From a virus: a stretch of 31,400 nucleotides of DNA. The DNA is taken from positions 1 to 31,400 of IMG/VR virus record IMGVR_UViG_3300017746_004916. One strand, written 5' to 3'. A program made the translations under genes and the position numbers. The notes under the pieces are model-generated. The model saw nothing but the letters and a program-made list of their open reading frames with translations. It had not been told where the DNA came from and made no database searches. Each line of letters starts with the position of its first letter. The stretch's first letter is position 1. Shown piece by piece: positions 24,487 through 31,400 of this stretch.

Positions 24487-26085
24487 ATGGCAGAAGACGG
24501 AAATGGTTTCAAGCTCTTTGGGTTTGAAATTAAAAGATCAAAAGAGGAAAAGAAGGAAAAATTACCTTCTATCGTCCCGCCAATTGATGATGACGGTGCA
24601 GGATACGTAACTGCGGCCGGGTCCCACTTTGGGCAATACTTAAATTTAGATGGAGATGAAAGTTCTGATAACCATCACCTGATTGCAAAATATCGTGGAG
24701 TTGCGCAACATCCGGAAACAGATGCAGCAATTGAAGATATTATTAATGAAGCAATTAGTGCAGGTGAAGATAAACATCCTATCGAAGTAAACCTTGATAA
24801 TGTTGAAAAGCTTTCAGCAAGTATTAAGAAATCTATTATTACAGAATTTAATAACATTACATCCATGTTGAAGTTCCATGATAATGCTCATGAGATTTTT
24901 AGACGTTGGTATGTAGATGGAAGACTATATCATCACTTAGTTGTTGATGAAAGCAGATTGGCAGATGGAATACAAGAAATCCGTCCGATTGATGCAGCAA
25001 AAATCCGTAAAGTAAAACAAGTTAAAAAGGCTAAAGATCAACAAACTGGTGCGGCTGTCATCAAAAGTGTTGATGAGTTTTACATTTACCAAGAAAAACC
25101 AGGGTCACAAACAGGTGGTGTAAAGCTAAGTCCTGACTCAGTGAGTTATGTAACATCTGGTATTATGGACCAACAAAGAAAGAAAATATACAGTCACCTT
25201 CATAAAGCACTGAAGCCGATTAACCAACTAAGAATGATGGAAGATTCTTTAGTTATTTACAGATTAGCTCGTGCTCCCGAACGCAGAATTTTTTATATTG
25301 ACGTAGGTAACTTACCTAGAGGTAAATCTGAGCAATATCTAAAAGACATTATGGCTCGTTATAGAAACAAATTAGTATATGACGCAGACACTGGACAATT
25401 AAAAGATGATCGAAAGCATATGTCTATGCTGGAAGATTTTTGGTTGCCTAGGCGTGAGGGTGGTAGAGGTACACAAATCGAAACTCTCCCAGGCGGAGAG
25501 AACCTAGGGCAAATTGATGATATAATTTATTTCCAAAAGAAGTTATATCGATCTCTAAACGTTCCCCTCTCACGTCTAGAGCAGGAGCAAGCATTTTCGC
25601 TTGGTCGTGCTACTGAAATTACAAGAGAAGAATTAAAGTTCCATAAGTTTATTGAAAGGTTGCGTCGTAAGTTTGCAACATTATTCCTTGAAATACTTAA
25701 GAAGCAATTGATTCTAAAAGGGGTAATTACTGCTGATGATTGGGAGTTGTGGAAAAATGATATTAATATTAATTTTATTAGGGATAATCATTTCACTGAA
25801 CTTCGTGATGCAGAAATATTTAAAGAGAGAATTGGTACTCTTGACGGCCTTGCGAACTATATTGGACCAGAAGGATTCTTTTCAAAGGAATACATATATA
25901 AGAATGTCTTAATGTTATCTGACGATGAAATCGCAGAAATGAAAAAACAAATTGAGGCGGAAGCTGCAGCTGGTGAAGAAATGCCAGATACAGATAATGA
26001 AACGGATGAACCAGAAGAGGAACAGCCAAGTGACGACGAACCAGATGCTGACGAGCAACCAGAAGAAGAACCGGAAGAATCTTAA
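24487..26085 (+). CDS. 20: Portal vertex protein gp20
   Basis: 532 aa (T4 524). Clear gp20 strings: AKYRGVAQHPETDAAIEDII, IDAAKIRKVK, RAPERRIFYIDVGNLPRGK, RYRNKLVYDADTG, MLEDFWLPRREGGRGTQIET and LPGGENLGQIDDI. The dodecameric portal nucleates prohead assembly and is the DNA channel. The last 55 residues are an acidic, Pro/Glu/Asp-rich tail (DEPEEEQPSDDEPD) that is probably disordered. The small downstream gene may begin inside this tail. Confidence 0.95.
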   Translation: MAEDGNGFKLFGFEIKRSKEEKKEKLPSIVPPIDDDGAGYVTAAGSHFGQYLNLDGDESSDNHHLIAKYRGVAQHPETDAAIEDIINEAISAGEDKHPIEVNLDNVEKLSASIKKSIITEFNNITSMLKFHDNAHEIFRRWYVDGRLYHHLVVDESRLADGIQEIRPIDAAKIRKVKQVKKAKDQQTGAAVIKSVDEFYIYQEKPGSQTGGVKLSPDSVSYVTSGIMDQQRKKIYSHLHKALKPINQLRMMEDSLVIYRLARAPERRIFYIDVGNLPRGKSEQYLKDIMARYRNKLVYDADTGQLKDDRKHMSMLEDFWLPRREGGRGTQIETLPGGENLGQIDDIIYFQKKLYRSLNVPLSRLEQEQAFSLGRATEITREELKFHKFIERLRRKFATLFLEILKKQLILKGVITADDWELWKNDININFIRDNHFTELRDAEIFKERIGTLDGLANYIGPEGFFSKEYIYKNVLMLSDDEIAEMKKQIEAEAAAGEEMPDTDNETDEPEEEQPSDDEPDADEQPEEEPEES

Positions 26086-26272
26086 TTGGGATTTTATTAG
26101 AGCCGGATATCATACGACTCTAATGAATTTATCCAAAAATGCTGAAATAGCCGATAAACAATGGGCAATAACCGGGGATATTAGTTGGCATGCATCATAT
26201 AATATGTATGTTAAAAAGATAGTCGAATTAAAAGAAAAAATTAAAAGAGAAGAGAAACTTTTATTCGGTTAG
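26045..26272 (+). CDS. Small conserved-looking protein after portal; start uncertain
   Basis: The convincing part is the 60 residues from NWDFIRAGYHTTLMNLS to KIVELKEKIKREEKLLFG: aromatic-rich, then a charged helix, unlike a shadow frame. The first ATG after the portal stop (26123) would cut off WDFIRAGYHTTL. The ATG at 26045 keeps it but overlaps gp20 by 41 nt and has no clear ribosome site, so translation may be coupled to gp20. T4 has no gene exactly here, though small genes in this place are known in marine T4-likes. The function is unknown; a prohead core role is possible from context. Confidence 0.5.
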   Translation: MLTSNQKKNRKNLNWDFIRAGYHTTLMNLSKNAEIADKQWAITGDISWHASYNMYVKKIVELKEKIKREEKLLFG

Positions 26273-26285
26273 AAAACTAAATTTA

Positions 26286-26293
26286 TATAAATA
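26286..26293 (+). promoter_or_regulatory. T4-type late promoter box TATAAATA
   Basis: Exact match, 18 nt upstream of the acidic core-protein gene. The leader would be very short but contains AAAGGTAAGTG as ribosome site. It would drive the prohead core, protease, scaffold and capsid genes. Confidence 0.72.
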
Positions 26294-26311
26294 ATACAAA
26301 AGGTAAGTGAT

Positions 26312-26647
26312 ATGGAACAAATTGTTAATTTTATTAAGAATGTAAAAGATCAAGACTTTAATGCCGCTAACTCTATTTTTAATGAGTTAATGTCATCTAA
26401 GGTAAATGGTCTGATGGATGCCGAGAAAGTCAAGCTGGCAGATCAAGTATTCAATGGCGCAGATCCGGATGAAGATCCAGAGATTGAAGATGTTGACGTT
26501 GAAGAAGAAGATTTAGACGAAGTTGAAGCTGACGAAGAAATTGAAGACGAGGAAGATGAAGTCGTAGAAGACGATATTCCTGAAGTCGAAGAAGACGAAG
26601 GCGAAGACGAAGGCGAAGAAGATGAAGACGTTTCTACAACTGCGTGA
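26312..26647 (+). CDS. 67: Acidic prohead core protein (gp67/PIP-like)
   Basis: 111 aa. The first 45 residues form a short helical domain (MEQIVNFIKNVKDQDFNAANSIFNELMS); the rest is nearly all Asp/Glu/Val. In T4, gp67 (PIP) is a small, highly acidic internal core protein in the same place between gp20 and gp21. Assignment rests on position, size and charge, not on residue identity. The DNA is low-complexity GAA/GAC repeat, so length may vary between relatives. The next gene starts inside it (26-nt overlap). Confidence 0.6.
   Translation: MEQIVNFIKNVKDQDFNAANSIFNELMSSKVNGLMDAEKVKLADQVFNGADPDEDPEIEDVDVEEEDLDEVEADEEIEDEEDEVVEDDIPEVEEDEGEDEGEEDEDVSTTA
26591..26614 (+). repeat. 2 x 12-bp tandem repeat in acidic gene
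   Basis: GAAGACGAAGGC occurs twice in direct succession within a larger purine-rich GAA/GAC stretch coding for the acidic tail. It is a likely slippage product. Confidence 0.7.
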
Positions 26648-26834
26648 AGCAAAATCTAAAATGCCTCCGGGTCAACACGTCTTTGACACGAAGTTAAAAG
26701 GTACAGAAATAATGATTCACAAACATAGAGGTAAGTTTCAACTCTATATTGATGGTGAAAAATTAGATGACTTTAGCAAAATGGATGCAGCTAAGAAAGC
26801 TGGTGAAGAATTTGTTAAAGCTGCAAAGGAATAA
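26622..26834 (+). CDS. Small basic protein before protease (gp68-position)
   Basis: 70 aa, Lys-rich: MKTFLQLREAKSKMPPGQHVFDTKLKG is followed by IMIHKHRGKFQLYIDGEKLDDFSK and a short helix. It starts inside the acidic core gene and ends 3 nt before gp21. In T4, gp68 (a prohead core protein) sits here, but this protein is half its length and I cannot show homology. A basic partner for the acidic core protein is a reasonable guess. Confidence 0.6.
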   Translation: MKTFLQLREAKSKMPPGQHVFDTKLKGTEIMIHKHRGKFQLYIDGEKLDDFSKMDAAKKAGEEFVKAAKE

Positions 26835-26837
26835 TAA

Positions 26838-27491
26838 ATGAAGTTAATCAGCGAATATAACGAACACAATATCGAATGTCTCGTTGAAAAAAACGAAGAT
26901 GGTGGCAAGAGCTATACTATCCAAGGTGTTTTCGCTGAGACTGAAAAGAAAAATCGTAACGGAAGAATTTATCCAAAACAGATTATGGAATCTGCGGTTA
27001 ATAAGTACGTTAACGAACAAGTTAAAACTAAGAGAGCAGTTGGTGAACTCAATCATCCTGAGGGACCAACAGTTAACTTAGATAAAGTTTCACATCTCAT
27101 TACAGACCTTAACTTTGAGGGAAATAATGTGATTGGAAAGGCAACTATACTGCCAACTCCTATGGGTAAGATTGTCGAAGGTCTTCTTGATGGTGGTGTT
27201 CAGTTAGGTGTCTCAACTCGTGGTATGGGTAGTCTCGTGCAACAGGGTGGCGCAAACGTCGTAAAAGACGATTTTATTCTTAATACGGTTGACATCGTAC
27301 AAGACCCATCAGCTCCCGGAGCTTTTGTTAATGGAATCATGGAAGGGATTGAATGGGTTTGGAATAACGGTATCATTGAAGCACAAGAAATTGAAAAAAT
27401 GGAGACTGAAATTAAAAAAGCTTCACGAAGCGATCTATATGAAGTTCAAACTCGTGAATTTAAAAATTTCCTCTCGTTACTCAAATCTTAA
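26838..27491 (+). CDS. 21: Prohead core protease gp21
   Basis: 217 aa (T4 212). The T4-type prohead serine protease marks are present: KNRNGRIYPKQIM, GELNHPEGPTV with probable catalytic His73, and VQLGVSTRGMGS with probable nucleophile Ser126; the 53-residue spacing is close to that in T4. It cleaves scaffold, core and capsid proteins after Glu during head maturation. The N-terminus MKLISEYNEHNIECLVEK fits the family. The start follows 3 nt after the upstream stop. Confidence 0.92.
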   Translation: MKLISEYNEHNIECLVEKNEDGGKSYTIQGVFAETEKKNRNGRIYPKQIMESAVNKYVNEQVKTKRAVGELNHPEGPTVNLDKVSHLITDLNFEGNNVIGKATILPTPMGKIVEGLLDGGVQLGVSTRGMGSLVQQGGANVVKDDFILNTVDIVQDPSAPGAFVNGIMEGIEWVWNNGIIEAQEIEKMETEIKKASRSDLYEVQTREFKNFLSLLKS

Positions 27492-27509
27492 AAAAAGGAG
27501 TACGCAAGT

Positions 27510-28562
27510 ATGTCTGAAGATATTAAACAGGATGCTGAAGTAGAACTCCAGACTGACGAGAGCGAAGTCGTGGAAGAAGCTATGGATCCAAAGAACGCAG
27601 AAGCTGATGCGGTTAAATCAGTAAAAGATGCAGAAGGTAAAAGCCCGAAGGCCACAGCGCCGGGTGGACCAGGAGCCGCTGCAGAGCCAATGCCTAAAAC
27701 TAAAGCAGGTATTATTAACGCAATGTATGGCAAAATGAATGCAATGAAGAAAACTGAATTGCAGCAGTCATATGATAAAATGATGGGTAAAGCAGAATCC
27801 GTTGAAGATGGTGATACACCAACACTTGTTGAGTATGACTACAACGGTGAGCTAGATGCGTTAGTCGAGTCTGAAGCTACTCTTTCAGAAGAGTTTAAAG
27901 CTAAAACTGCTATTATTTTTGAAGCAGCTCTAAAATCTAAGCTATCAGAAGAAATTGATAGACTAGAAGAAAACTATAAGACTGAAGTCGAAGAAGCTAT
28001 TACAGAGCAAAATGCTGCAATGGTCGATAAAGTCGATAGCTACCTTAACTATGTTGTTGAGAATTGGATGGATGAAAACAAGCTTGCAGTGCAGGCTGGT
28101 CTTCGTACAGAAATTGCTGAGAACTTTATGTCAAGTCTTAAAGACTTGTTCACAGAGTCTTACATTACTGTTCCAGACACAAAGGTCGATCTGGTTGACG
28201 AACAGTCAGAGTTGATTGCTGAGCTTGAAGAAAAGCTTAATGATCAGACTGGTAAATCAATTGCAATGTCAGAAGAAATCGAAAACTTCAAAAGAGCATC
28301 TATTGTAGCTGAAGCTGCAAAAGGCTTGGCTGATACTCAAATCGAAAAGCTTCATTCATTGACAGACGATGTCACCTTCGAAGACGAAGCATCTTTCAGT
28401 CAGAAAGTTGCAACAATCAAAGAAACTTACTTCAAAACGAATACAGCTAAAACTACTGAGTCAATCATCGAATCTGAAGAAGACATCCATGAGGGTGTTG
28501 TTACTGAAGAAACCGGTGCCATGGCACAATATTTGTCAGCTATTCGCAAATCTGCTAAATAA
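27510..28562 (+). CDS. 22: Prohead scaffold protein gp22
   Basis: 350 aa, strongly helical and acidic, with Ala/Glu/Lys-rich coiled-coil stretches (residues about 120-300). It lies between protease and major capsid genes, as gp22 does in T4. Internal short motifs of the type x-T/S-E-E could serve as gp21 cleavage sites. The N-terminal 60 residues are low-complexity acidic, followed by a Gly/Pro/Ala linker (TAPGGPGAAAEP). AAAAAAGGAG is the ribosome site. Confidence 0.88.
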   Translation: MSEDIKQDAEVELQTDESEVVEEAMDPKNAEADAVKSVKDAEGKSPKATAPGGPGAAAEPMPKTKAGIINAMYGKMNAMKKTELQQSYDKMMGKAESVEDGDTPTLVEYDYNGELDALVESEATLSEEFKAKTAIIFEAALKSKLSEEIDRLEENYKTEVEEAITEQNAAMVDKVDSYLNYVVENWMDENKLAVQAGLRTEIAENFMSSLKDLFTESYITVPDTKVDLVDEQSELIAELEEKLNDQTGKSIAMSEEIENFKRASIVAEAAKGLADTQIEKLHSLTDDVTFEDEASFSQKVATIKETYFKTNTAKTTESIIESEEDIHEGVVTEETGAMAQYLSAIRKSAK

Positions 28563-28574
28563 GGAGTTCCCATT

Positions 28575-29903
28575 ATGCAGTCATACGATACACTTGTAGA
28601 AAAATGGGCACCGGTACTGAATGAAGAATCAGCTGGCGCCATTAAAGATAAGCATAGAAAAGCAGTAACTGCTGCTATTCTTGAAAACCAAGAAAAAGCT
28701 CTTTCAGAAGAGCGCGCACAACAGAATGGTTTCTTGACAGAAGCTGCTCCTGTTGGTGCAAACACTGGTTCTATTGGAACTTGGGACCCTGTCCTAATTT
28801 CTCTAGTAAGACGTGCAATGCCTAACCTAATGGCATACGACGTTGCTGGTGTTCAGCCAATGACTGGTCCAACTGGACTAATCTTTGCAATGAAGTCTCG
28901 TTACGATGCTGGTACAACTGGCTCAACCGAAGCTCTTCATAACGAAGCTGATACTTCGCACGCTGGTACTCAGACTGGTGGCGGTAATGGTTCAAACGGT
29001 CCATCTGGATTGTCTGGTATTACTAACGCTAACTCACCGAATACTATCGATTCAGATAGAGCAACTGCACTTACAGGAACCGGTATGACTACTGATTCTG
29101 CAGAAGCACTCGGTACTGACGATGCATTCCAACAGATGGGTTTCACCATTGAGAAAGCTACTGTGACTGCAAAGTCCAGAGCTCTTAAAGCTGAATACTC
29201 ATTGGAATTGGCACAGGATCTTAAAGCTATCCATGGTTTGGATGCAGAAACAGAATTGGCTAATATCCTTTCTTCTGAGATTCTTGCTGAAATCAACCGT
29301 GAAGTTATCAGAACTATTAACTCACAAGCTAAGACAGGTGCTCAGCAGGCTAATACAGCCATCAACGGTATCTTCAATCTTTCATCTGATGCAGATGGTA
29401 GATGGTCAGTTGAGAAGTTCAAAGGTCTAATCATGCAGATCGAAAGAGAAGCTAACGTAATTGCTAAAGAGACACGTAGAGGAAAAGGTAATTTCATTAT
29501 CACTTCTTCAGATGTTGCTTCTGCACTTGCTGCTTCTGGTATGCTTGACTATACACCTGCTATCTCTGCAAATCTTAATGTAGACGATACTGGTTCAACT
29601 TTTGCTGGTGTACTTAACGGACGTACAAAGGTCTATATCGACCCGTATGCATCTGTTGATTACGTAACTGTTGGTTATAAGGGTACAAACCCATATGACG
29701 CAGGTCTCTTCTATTGCCCATACGTACCGCTAACTATGGTTCGTGCAATTGGCGAGAATACATTCCAGCCTAAGATTGGTTTCAAGACTCGTTACGGTAT
29801 GGCTTCAAACCCATTCGTAGGAGCGACTCCATCTTCTGGTCTAGCTGCAGTAAAAACTAACCAGTACTACAGAATCTTTAGAGTTGACAATATCTTAACT
29901 TAA
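28575..29903 (+). CDS. 23: Major capsid protein gp23
   Basis: 442 aa (T4 521). Diagnostic strings: GTWDPVLISLVRRAMPNLMAYDVAGVQPMTGPTGLIFAM, AKSRALKAEYSLELAQDLKAIHGLDAE, SEILAEINREVIRTI, VYIDPYAS and QPKIGFKTRYGM, wording typical of marine T4-likes. The likely gp21 processing site is after Glu56 in GFLTEAAPVG, removing a helical propeptide. A Gly/Asn/Ser-rich surface insertion lies at residues about 130-160, with IDSDR and TDSAE nearby. AAGGAG precedes the ATG. A strong terminator follows. Confidence 0.97.
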   Translation: MQSYDTLVEKWAPVLNEESAGAIKDKHRKAVTAAILENQEKALSEERAQQNGFLTEAAPVGANTGSIGTWDPVLISLVRRAMPNLMAYDVAGVQPMTGPTGLIFAMKSRYDAGTTGSTEALHNEADTSHAGTQTGGGNGSNGPSGLSGITNANSPNTIDSDRATALTGTGMTTDSAEALGTDDAFQQMGFTIEKATVTAKSRALKAEYSLELAQDLKAIHGLDAETELANILSSEILAEINREVIRTINSQAKTGAQQANTAINGIFNLSSDADGRWSVEKFKGLIMQIEREANVIAKETRRGKGNFIITSSDVASALAASGMLDYTPAISANLNVDDTGSTFAGVLNGRTKVYIDPYASVDYVTVGYKGTNPYDAGLFYCPYVPLTMVRAIGENTFQPKIGFKTRYGMASNPFVGATPSSGLAAVKTNQYYRIFRVDNILT

Positions 29904-29925
29904 TAAGAAACTGGAATACAAACTT

Positions 29926-29953
29926 AGAGGGGCCTTCGGGTCCCTCTTTTTTT
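29926..29953 (+). terminator. Intrinsic terminator with UUCG tetraloop after gp23
   Basis: AGAGGGGCC-TTCG-GGTCCCTCT: a 9-bp stem (one G-T pair) closed by the very stable C(UUCG)G loop and followed by seven T. It ends the head-gene transcription unit. Confidence 0.93.
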
Positions 29954-29967
29954 ACCTTTACTTTTCA

Positions 29968-29975
29968 TATAAATA
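29968..29975 (+). promoter_or_regulatory. T4-type late promoter box TATAAATA
   Basis: Exact match just after the gp23 terminator and 29 nt before the next start; TTTAAGGAAATG gives the ribosome site. It starts a new late unit. Confidence 0.8.
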
Positions 29976-30004
29976 GTGGTATAATATAACTTTAAGGAAA
30001 TGTT

Positions 30005-30553
30005 ATGGCTATATCAACTACAGAAACTACCGTTGGTGTTGGGCAATCAACACAAACTACAAATACAAATTATCTTCAGCCTAACGGATTTAAAATTTCT
30101 ATTGATCGGAAGTACTTTCCGAACTTGCAATTCTTTGCGCAAAACATAATGCATCCATCAATGAATGCTGCAGTCGTACCTGTTGCAATACCTCGATTGG
30201 CTCAAGGTATAAAAATGACTCCTGATAATATTGATTTTGGCGAATTGAGCATGATGATTATTATGGACGAAGAGTTAGCAACATATCAAGAAATATATAA
30301 TTGGATGGAAAGTTTTGTTAATAAACAAGATGCTACTCCTTTAGATGTTGCAAGTGGAGCAGGACCTAGCTTTGCTGATATCACTGTTTCTATTACAAAT
30401 TCTCATAATAATGTAGTAAAACAAATAGTATATAAAAATGCTATTCCTGTATCACTCGGAGATATTATGTTTGAAGCAGCCACTGGAGATGTTCAATATA
30501 TAATCATGCCGGTTAATTTTGCCTTTGACACATTTGAGATAAGAAATCCATAA
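30005..30553 (+). CDS. Tail-tube-like structural protein (gp19/tube-fold family)
   Basis: 182 aa. The pattern YLQPNGFKISIDRKYFPNLQFFAQ, then IDFGELSMMIIMDEELATYQEIYNWMESF, is the tube-fold wording seen in T4-like tube and baseplate tube-initiator proteins (gp19, gp54, gp48 group), though it is clearly different from the gp19 at 23894. It is probably a second tube-fold virion protein, such as a tail terminator or baseplate hub component. It has its own late promoter and ends 1 nt before the SGNH gene. The exact T4 counterpart is not assigned. Confidence 0.6.
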   Translation: MAISTTETTVGVGQSTQTTNTNYLQPNGFKISIDRKYFPNLQFFAQNIMHPSMNAAVVPVAIPRLAQGIKMTPDNIDFGELSMMIIMDEELATYQEIYNWMESFVNKQDATPLDVASGAGPSFADITVSITNSHNNVVKQIVYKNAIPVSLGDIMFEAATGDVQYIIMPVNFAFDTFEIRNP

Positions 30554-31165
30554 ATGAAACTATATGTGAGCGGCGATTCATTTGTAGATCGCCATCTTTA
30601 TGATATTAAATATGGAAATTATCCACTTTGGCCAGAGCTAGTTGCTGAATGGGCTAGTTTAGATTTAACTTTGGTTGGTCATAGTGGTTGTTGTAATAAT
30701 GTAATATTTGCAAAAATGACTGAAATGCTTTTCGAAGATAAAGATGCAATTGCTATTTGCTCTTGGACATCTTTTGATAGAATATCATTAAATCAAAATA
30801 ATATGGTAAATTGCAATTTATCTGAATTAGATACTAATAGTCTTTTATATACAGAATTATGTAACAAAGGATTTTTTAGTCGCGATGAAGCAGATAACCG
30901 CAATGTAATTTTAATGAAATCTTTCGAGCTCATGTGTGAAAAATCATTTCACATTACAGGTCCTTATCCTTGGGTGAGGAGAAAAGATGGGCCTCACGAA
31001 TCATTCTTAAAAGAAGACTTAAATAGACCACAAATTGATGGTTTCTATTCTATAGCAGAACCTCATCATATGATCGGAAATGGTGACGGTCATCCAAATG
31101 AAGCTGGACATCTGATGCTAGCAAATAAGATATATAATTTATTGGAGAAACATAATGCAATTTAA
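30554..31165 (+). CDS. SGNH/GDSL-family hydrolase-like protein
   Basis: 203 aa. Block I is YVSGDSFVD with the candidate nucleophile Ser9. A Gly/Asn block follows (GHSGCCNNV), and the last block is DGHPNEAGHLMLANKIYNLL with His180. The usual Asp-x-x-His spacing is altered: Asp178 is two, not three, residues before His180, so the catalytic pair may be rearranged. The family includes esterases and acetyl-removing enzymes acting on cell-surface sugars. Late expression with a virion protein hints at a particle- or tail-linked sugar esterase (inference). There is no signal peptide. Confidence 0.7.
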   Translation: MKLYVSGDSFVDRHLYDIKYGNYPLWPELVAEWASLDLTLVGHSGCCNNVIFAKMTEMLFEDKDAIAICSWTSFDRISLNQNNMVNCNLSELDTNSLLYTELCNKGFFSRDEADNRNVILMKSFELMCEKSFHITGPYPWVRRKDGPHESFLKEDLNRPQIDGFYSIAEPHHMIGNGDGHPNEAGHLMLANKIYNLLEKHNAI

Positions 31166-31400
31166 ACCTACTAAATATAACCTTGATATGAAAAATCCAG
31201 AGCACTGGAAAGAACTAGCTTATGCATTACCCGATGACGTATTGCAGCTTATTCCAAATGCTAATTTATCAGAAGAGCATTTAATGGAAGGAGCAGGTGC
31301 TATTGGTAATATATACGATCCTGCAAAAGCTGGATACGATGTTTACTTTATGCATAAAGAACATACTGGTATTGCAAGAGTTACTAATGAAAAAGACGAA
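31155..31400 (+). CDS. Unrecognised protein, 3'-partial at window end
   Basis: ATG at 31155 with GGAG upstream, overlapping the SGNH gene by 11 nt; the frame is open to the last base (82 codons). It begins MQFKPTKYNLDMKNPEHW and continues KELAYALPDDVLQLIP, then GAIGNIYDPAKAGYDVYFM. I do not recognise the family. The coupled start suggests it works with the SGNH protein or belongs to the same late unit. Confidence 0.7.
   Translation, partial: MQFKPTKYNLDMKNPEHWKELAYALPDDVLQLIPNANLSEEHLMEGAGAIGNIYDPAKAGYDVYFMHKEHTGIARVTNEKDE

Noticed and set aside
26443-26652. Minus-strand ORF coding mostly Ser/Thr
   Set aside because: It is the exact shadow of the Asp/Glu-rich core protein on the plus strand; pure low-complexity translation.

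Overview
The window is one arm of the genome of a T4-like, contractile-tailed marine bacteriophage. The evidence is a nearly complete T4-order late morphogenesis module at 17.1-29.9 kb: neck gp13 and gp14, gp15, terminase gp16 and gp17, sheath gp18, tube gp19, portal gp20, small core proteins, protease gp21, scaffold gp22 and major capsid gp23. Late-promoter-like TATAAATA boxes precede four of its transcription units. The DNA is AT-rich, genes are tightly packed, and 1-nt or 4-nt start/stop overlaps are common. Protein wording resembles cyanophage/pelagiphage-type marine T4-likes more than coliphage T4. The host cannot be read from the sequence. The bilin genes and heptose genes together suggest a Gram-negative marine bacterium, possibly a heterotrophic alphaproteobacterium (inference).

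Region 1 (1-8.4 kb, + strand) encodes host-recognition structures. It holds the C-terminal 978 residues of a beta-helical tail fibre or spike protein, a small fibre-tip-like protein, four tandem paralogous proteins extremely rich in Gly and Cys, and a protein whose tail resembles a tail-fibre assembly chaperone.

Region 2 (8.45-17.06 kb) is accessory. On the + strand are a GT9-like (heptosyltransferase-type) glycosyltransferase, a full-length NodU/TobZ-type carbamoyltransferase and a 2OG-Fe(II) oxygenase. On the - strand, in two blocks, lie four of the five enzymatic steps of ADP-L-glycero-D-manno-heptose synthesis as separate genes: HldE nucleotidyltransferase domain, then HldE kinase domain, HldD epimerase and a GmhB-like phosphatase. 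A cupin and a second carbamoyltransferase lacking its C-terminal domain are also on this strand. Between the two heptose blocks, in opposite orientation, sits a heme oxygenase plus ferredoxin-dependent bilin reductase pair (ho1-pcyX/pebS-like), which would turn heme into a phycobilin. GmhA was not found here.

Region 3 (17.1-29.9 kb, + strand) is the neck, packaging, tail and head module. It ends at a strong UUCG-loop terminator after gp23.

Region 4 (29.96-31.4 kb) begins with a new late promoter. It encodes a second tail-tube-like protein, an SGNH/GDSL-family protein and the start of an unrecognised gene that runs off the window.

The most interesting ideas are these: (i) a phage-borne pathway that could make, transfer and carbamoylate heptose; (ii) the bilin cassette inserted into it; (iii) the Cys/Gly-rich adhesin-like family; (iv) a strong excess of Asp-Ser dipeptides (GATTC at DNA level) in the outward-facing virion proteins. 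No stretch longer than about 100 bases is without a gene. No tRNA, CRISPR array, IS element or integrase was seen.
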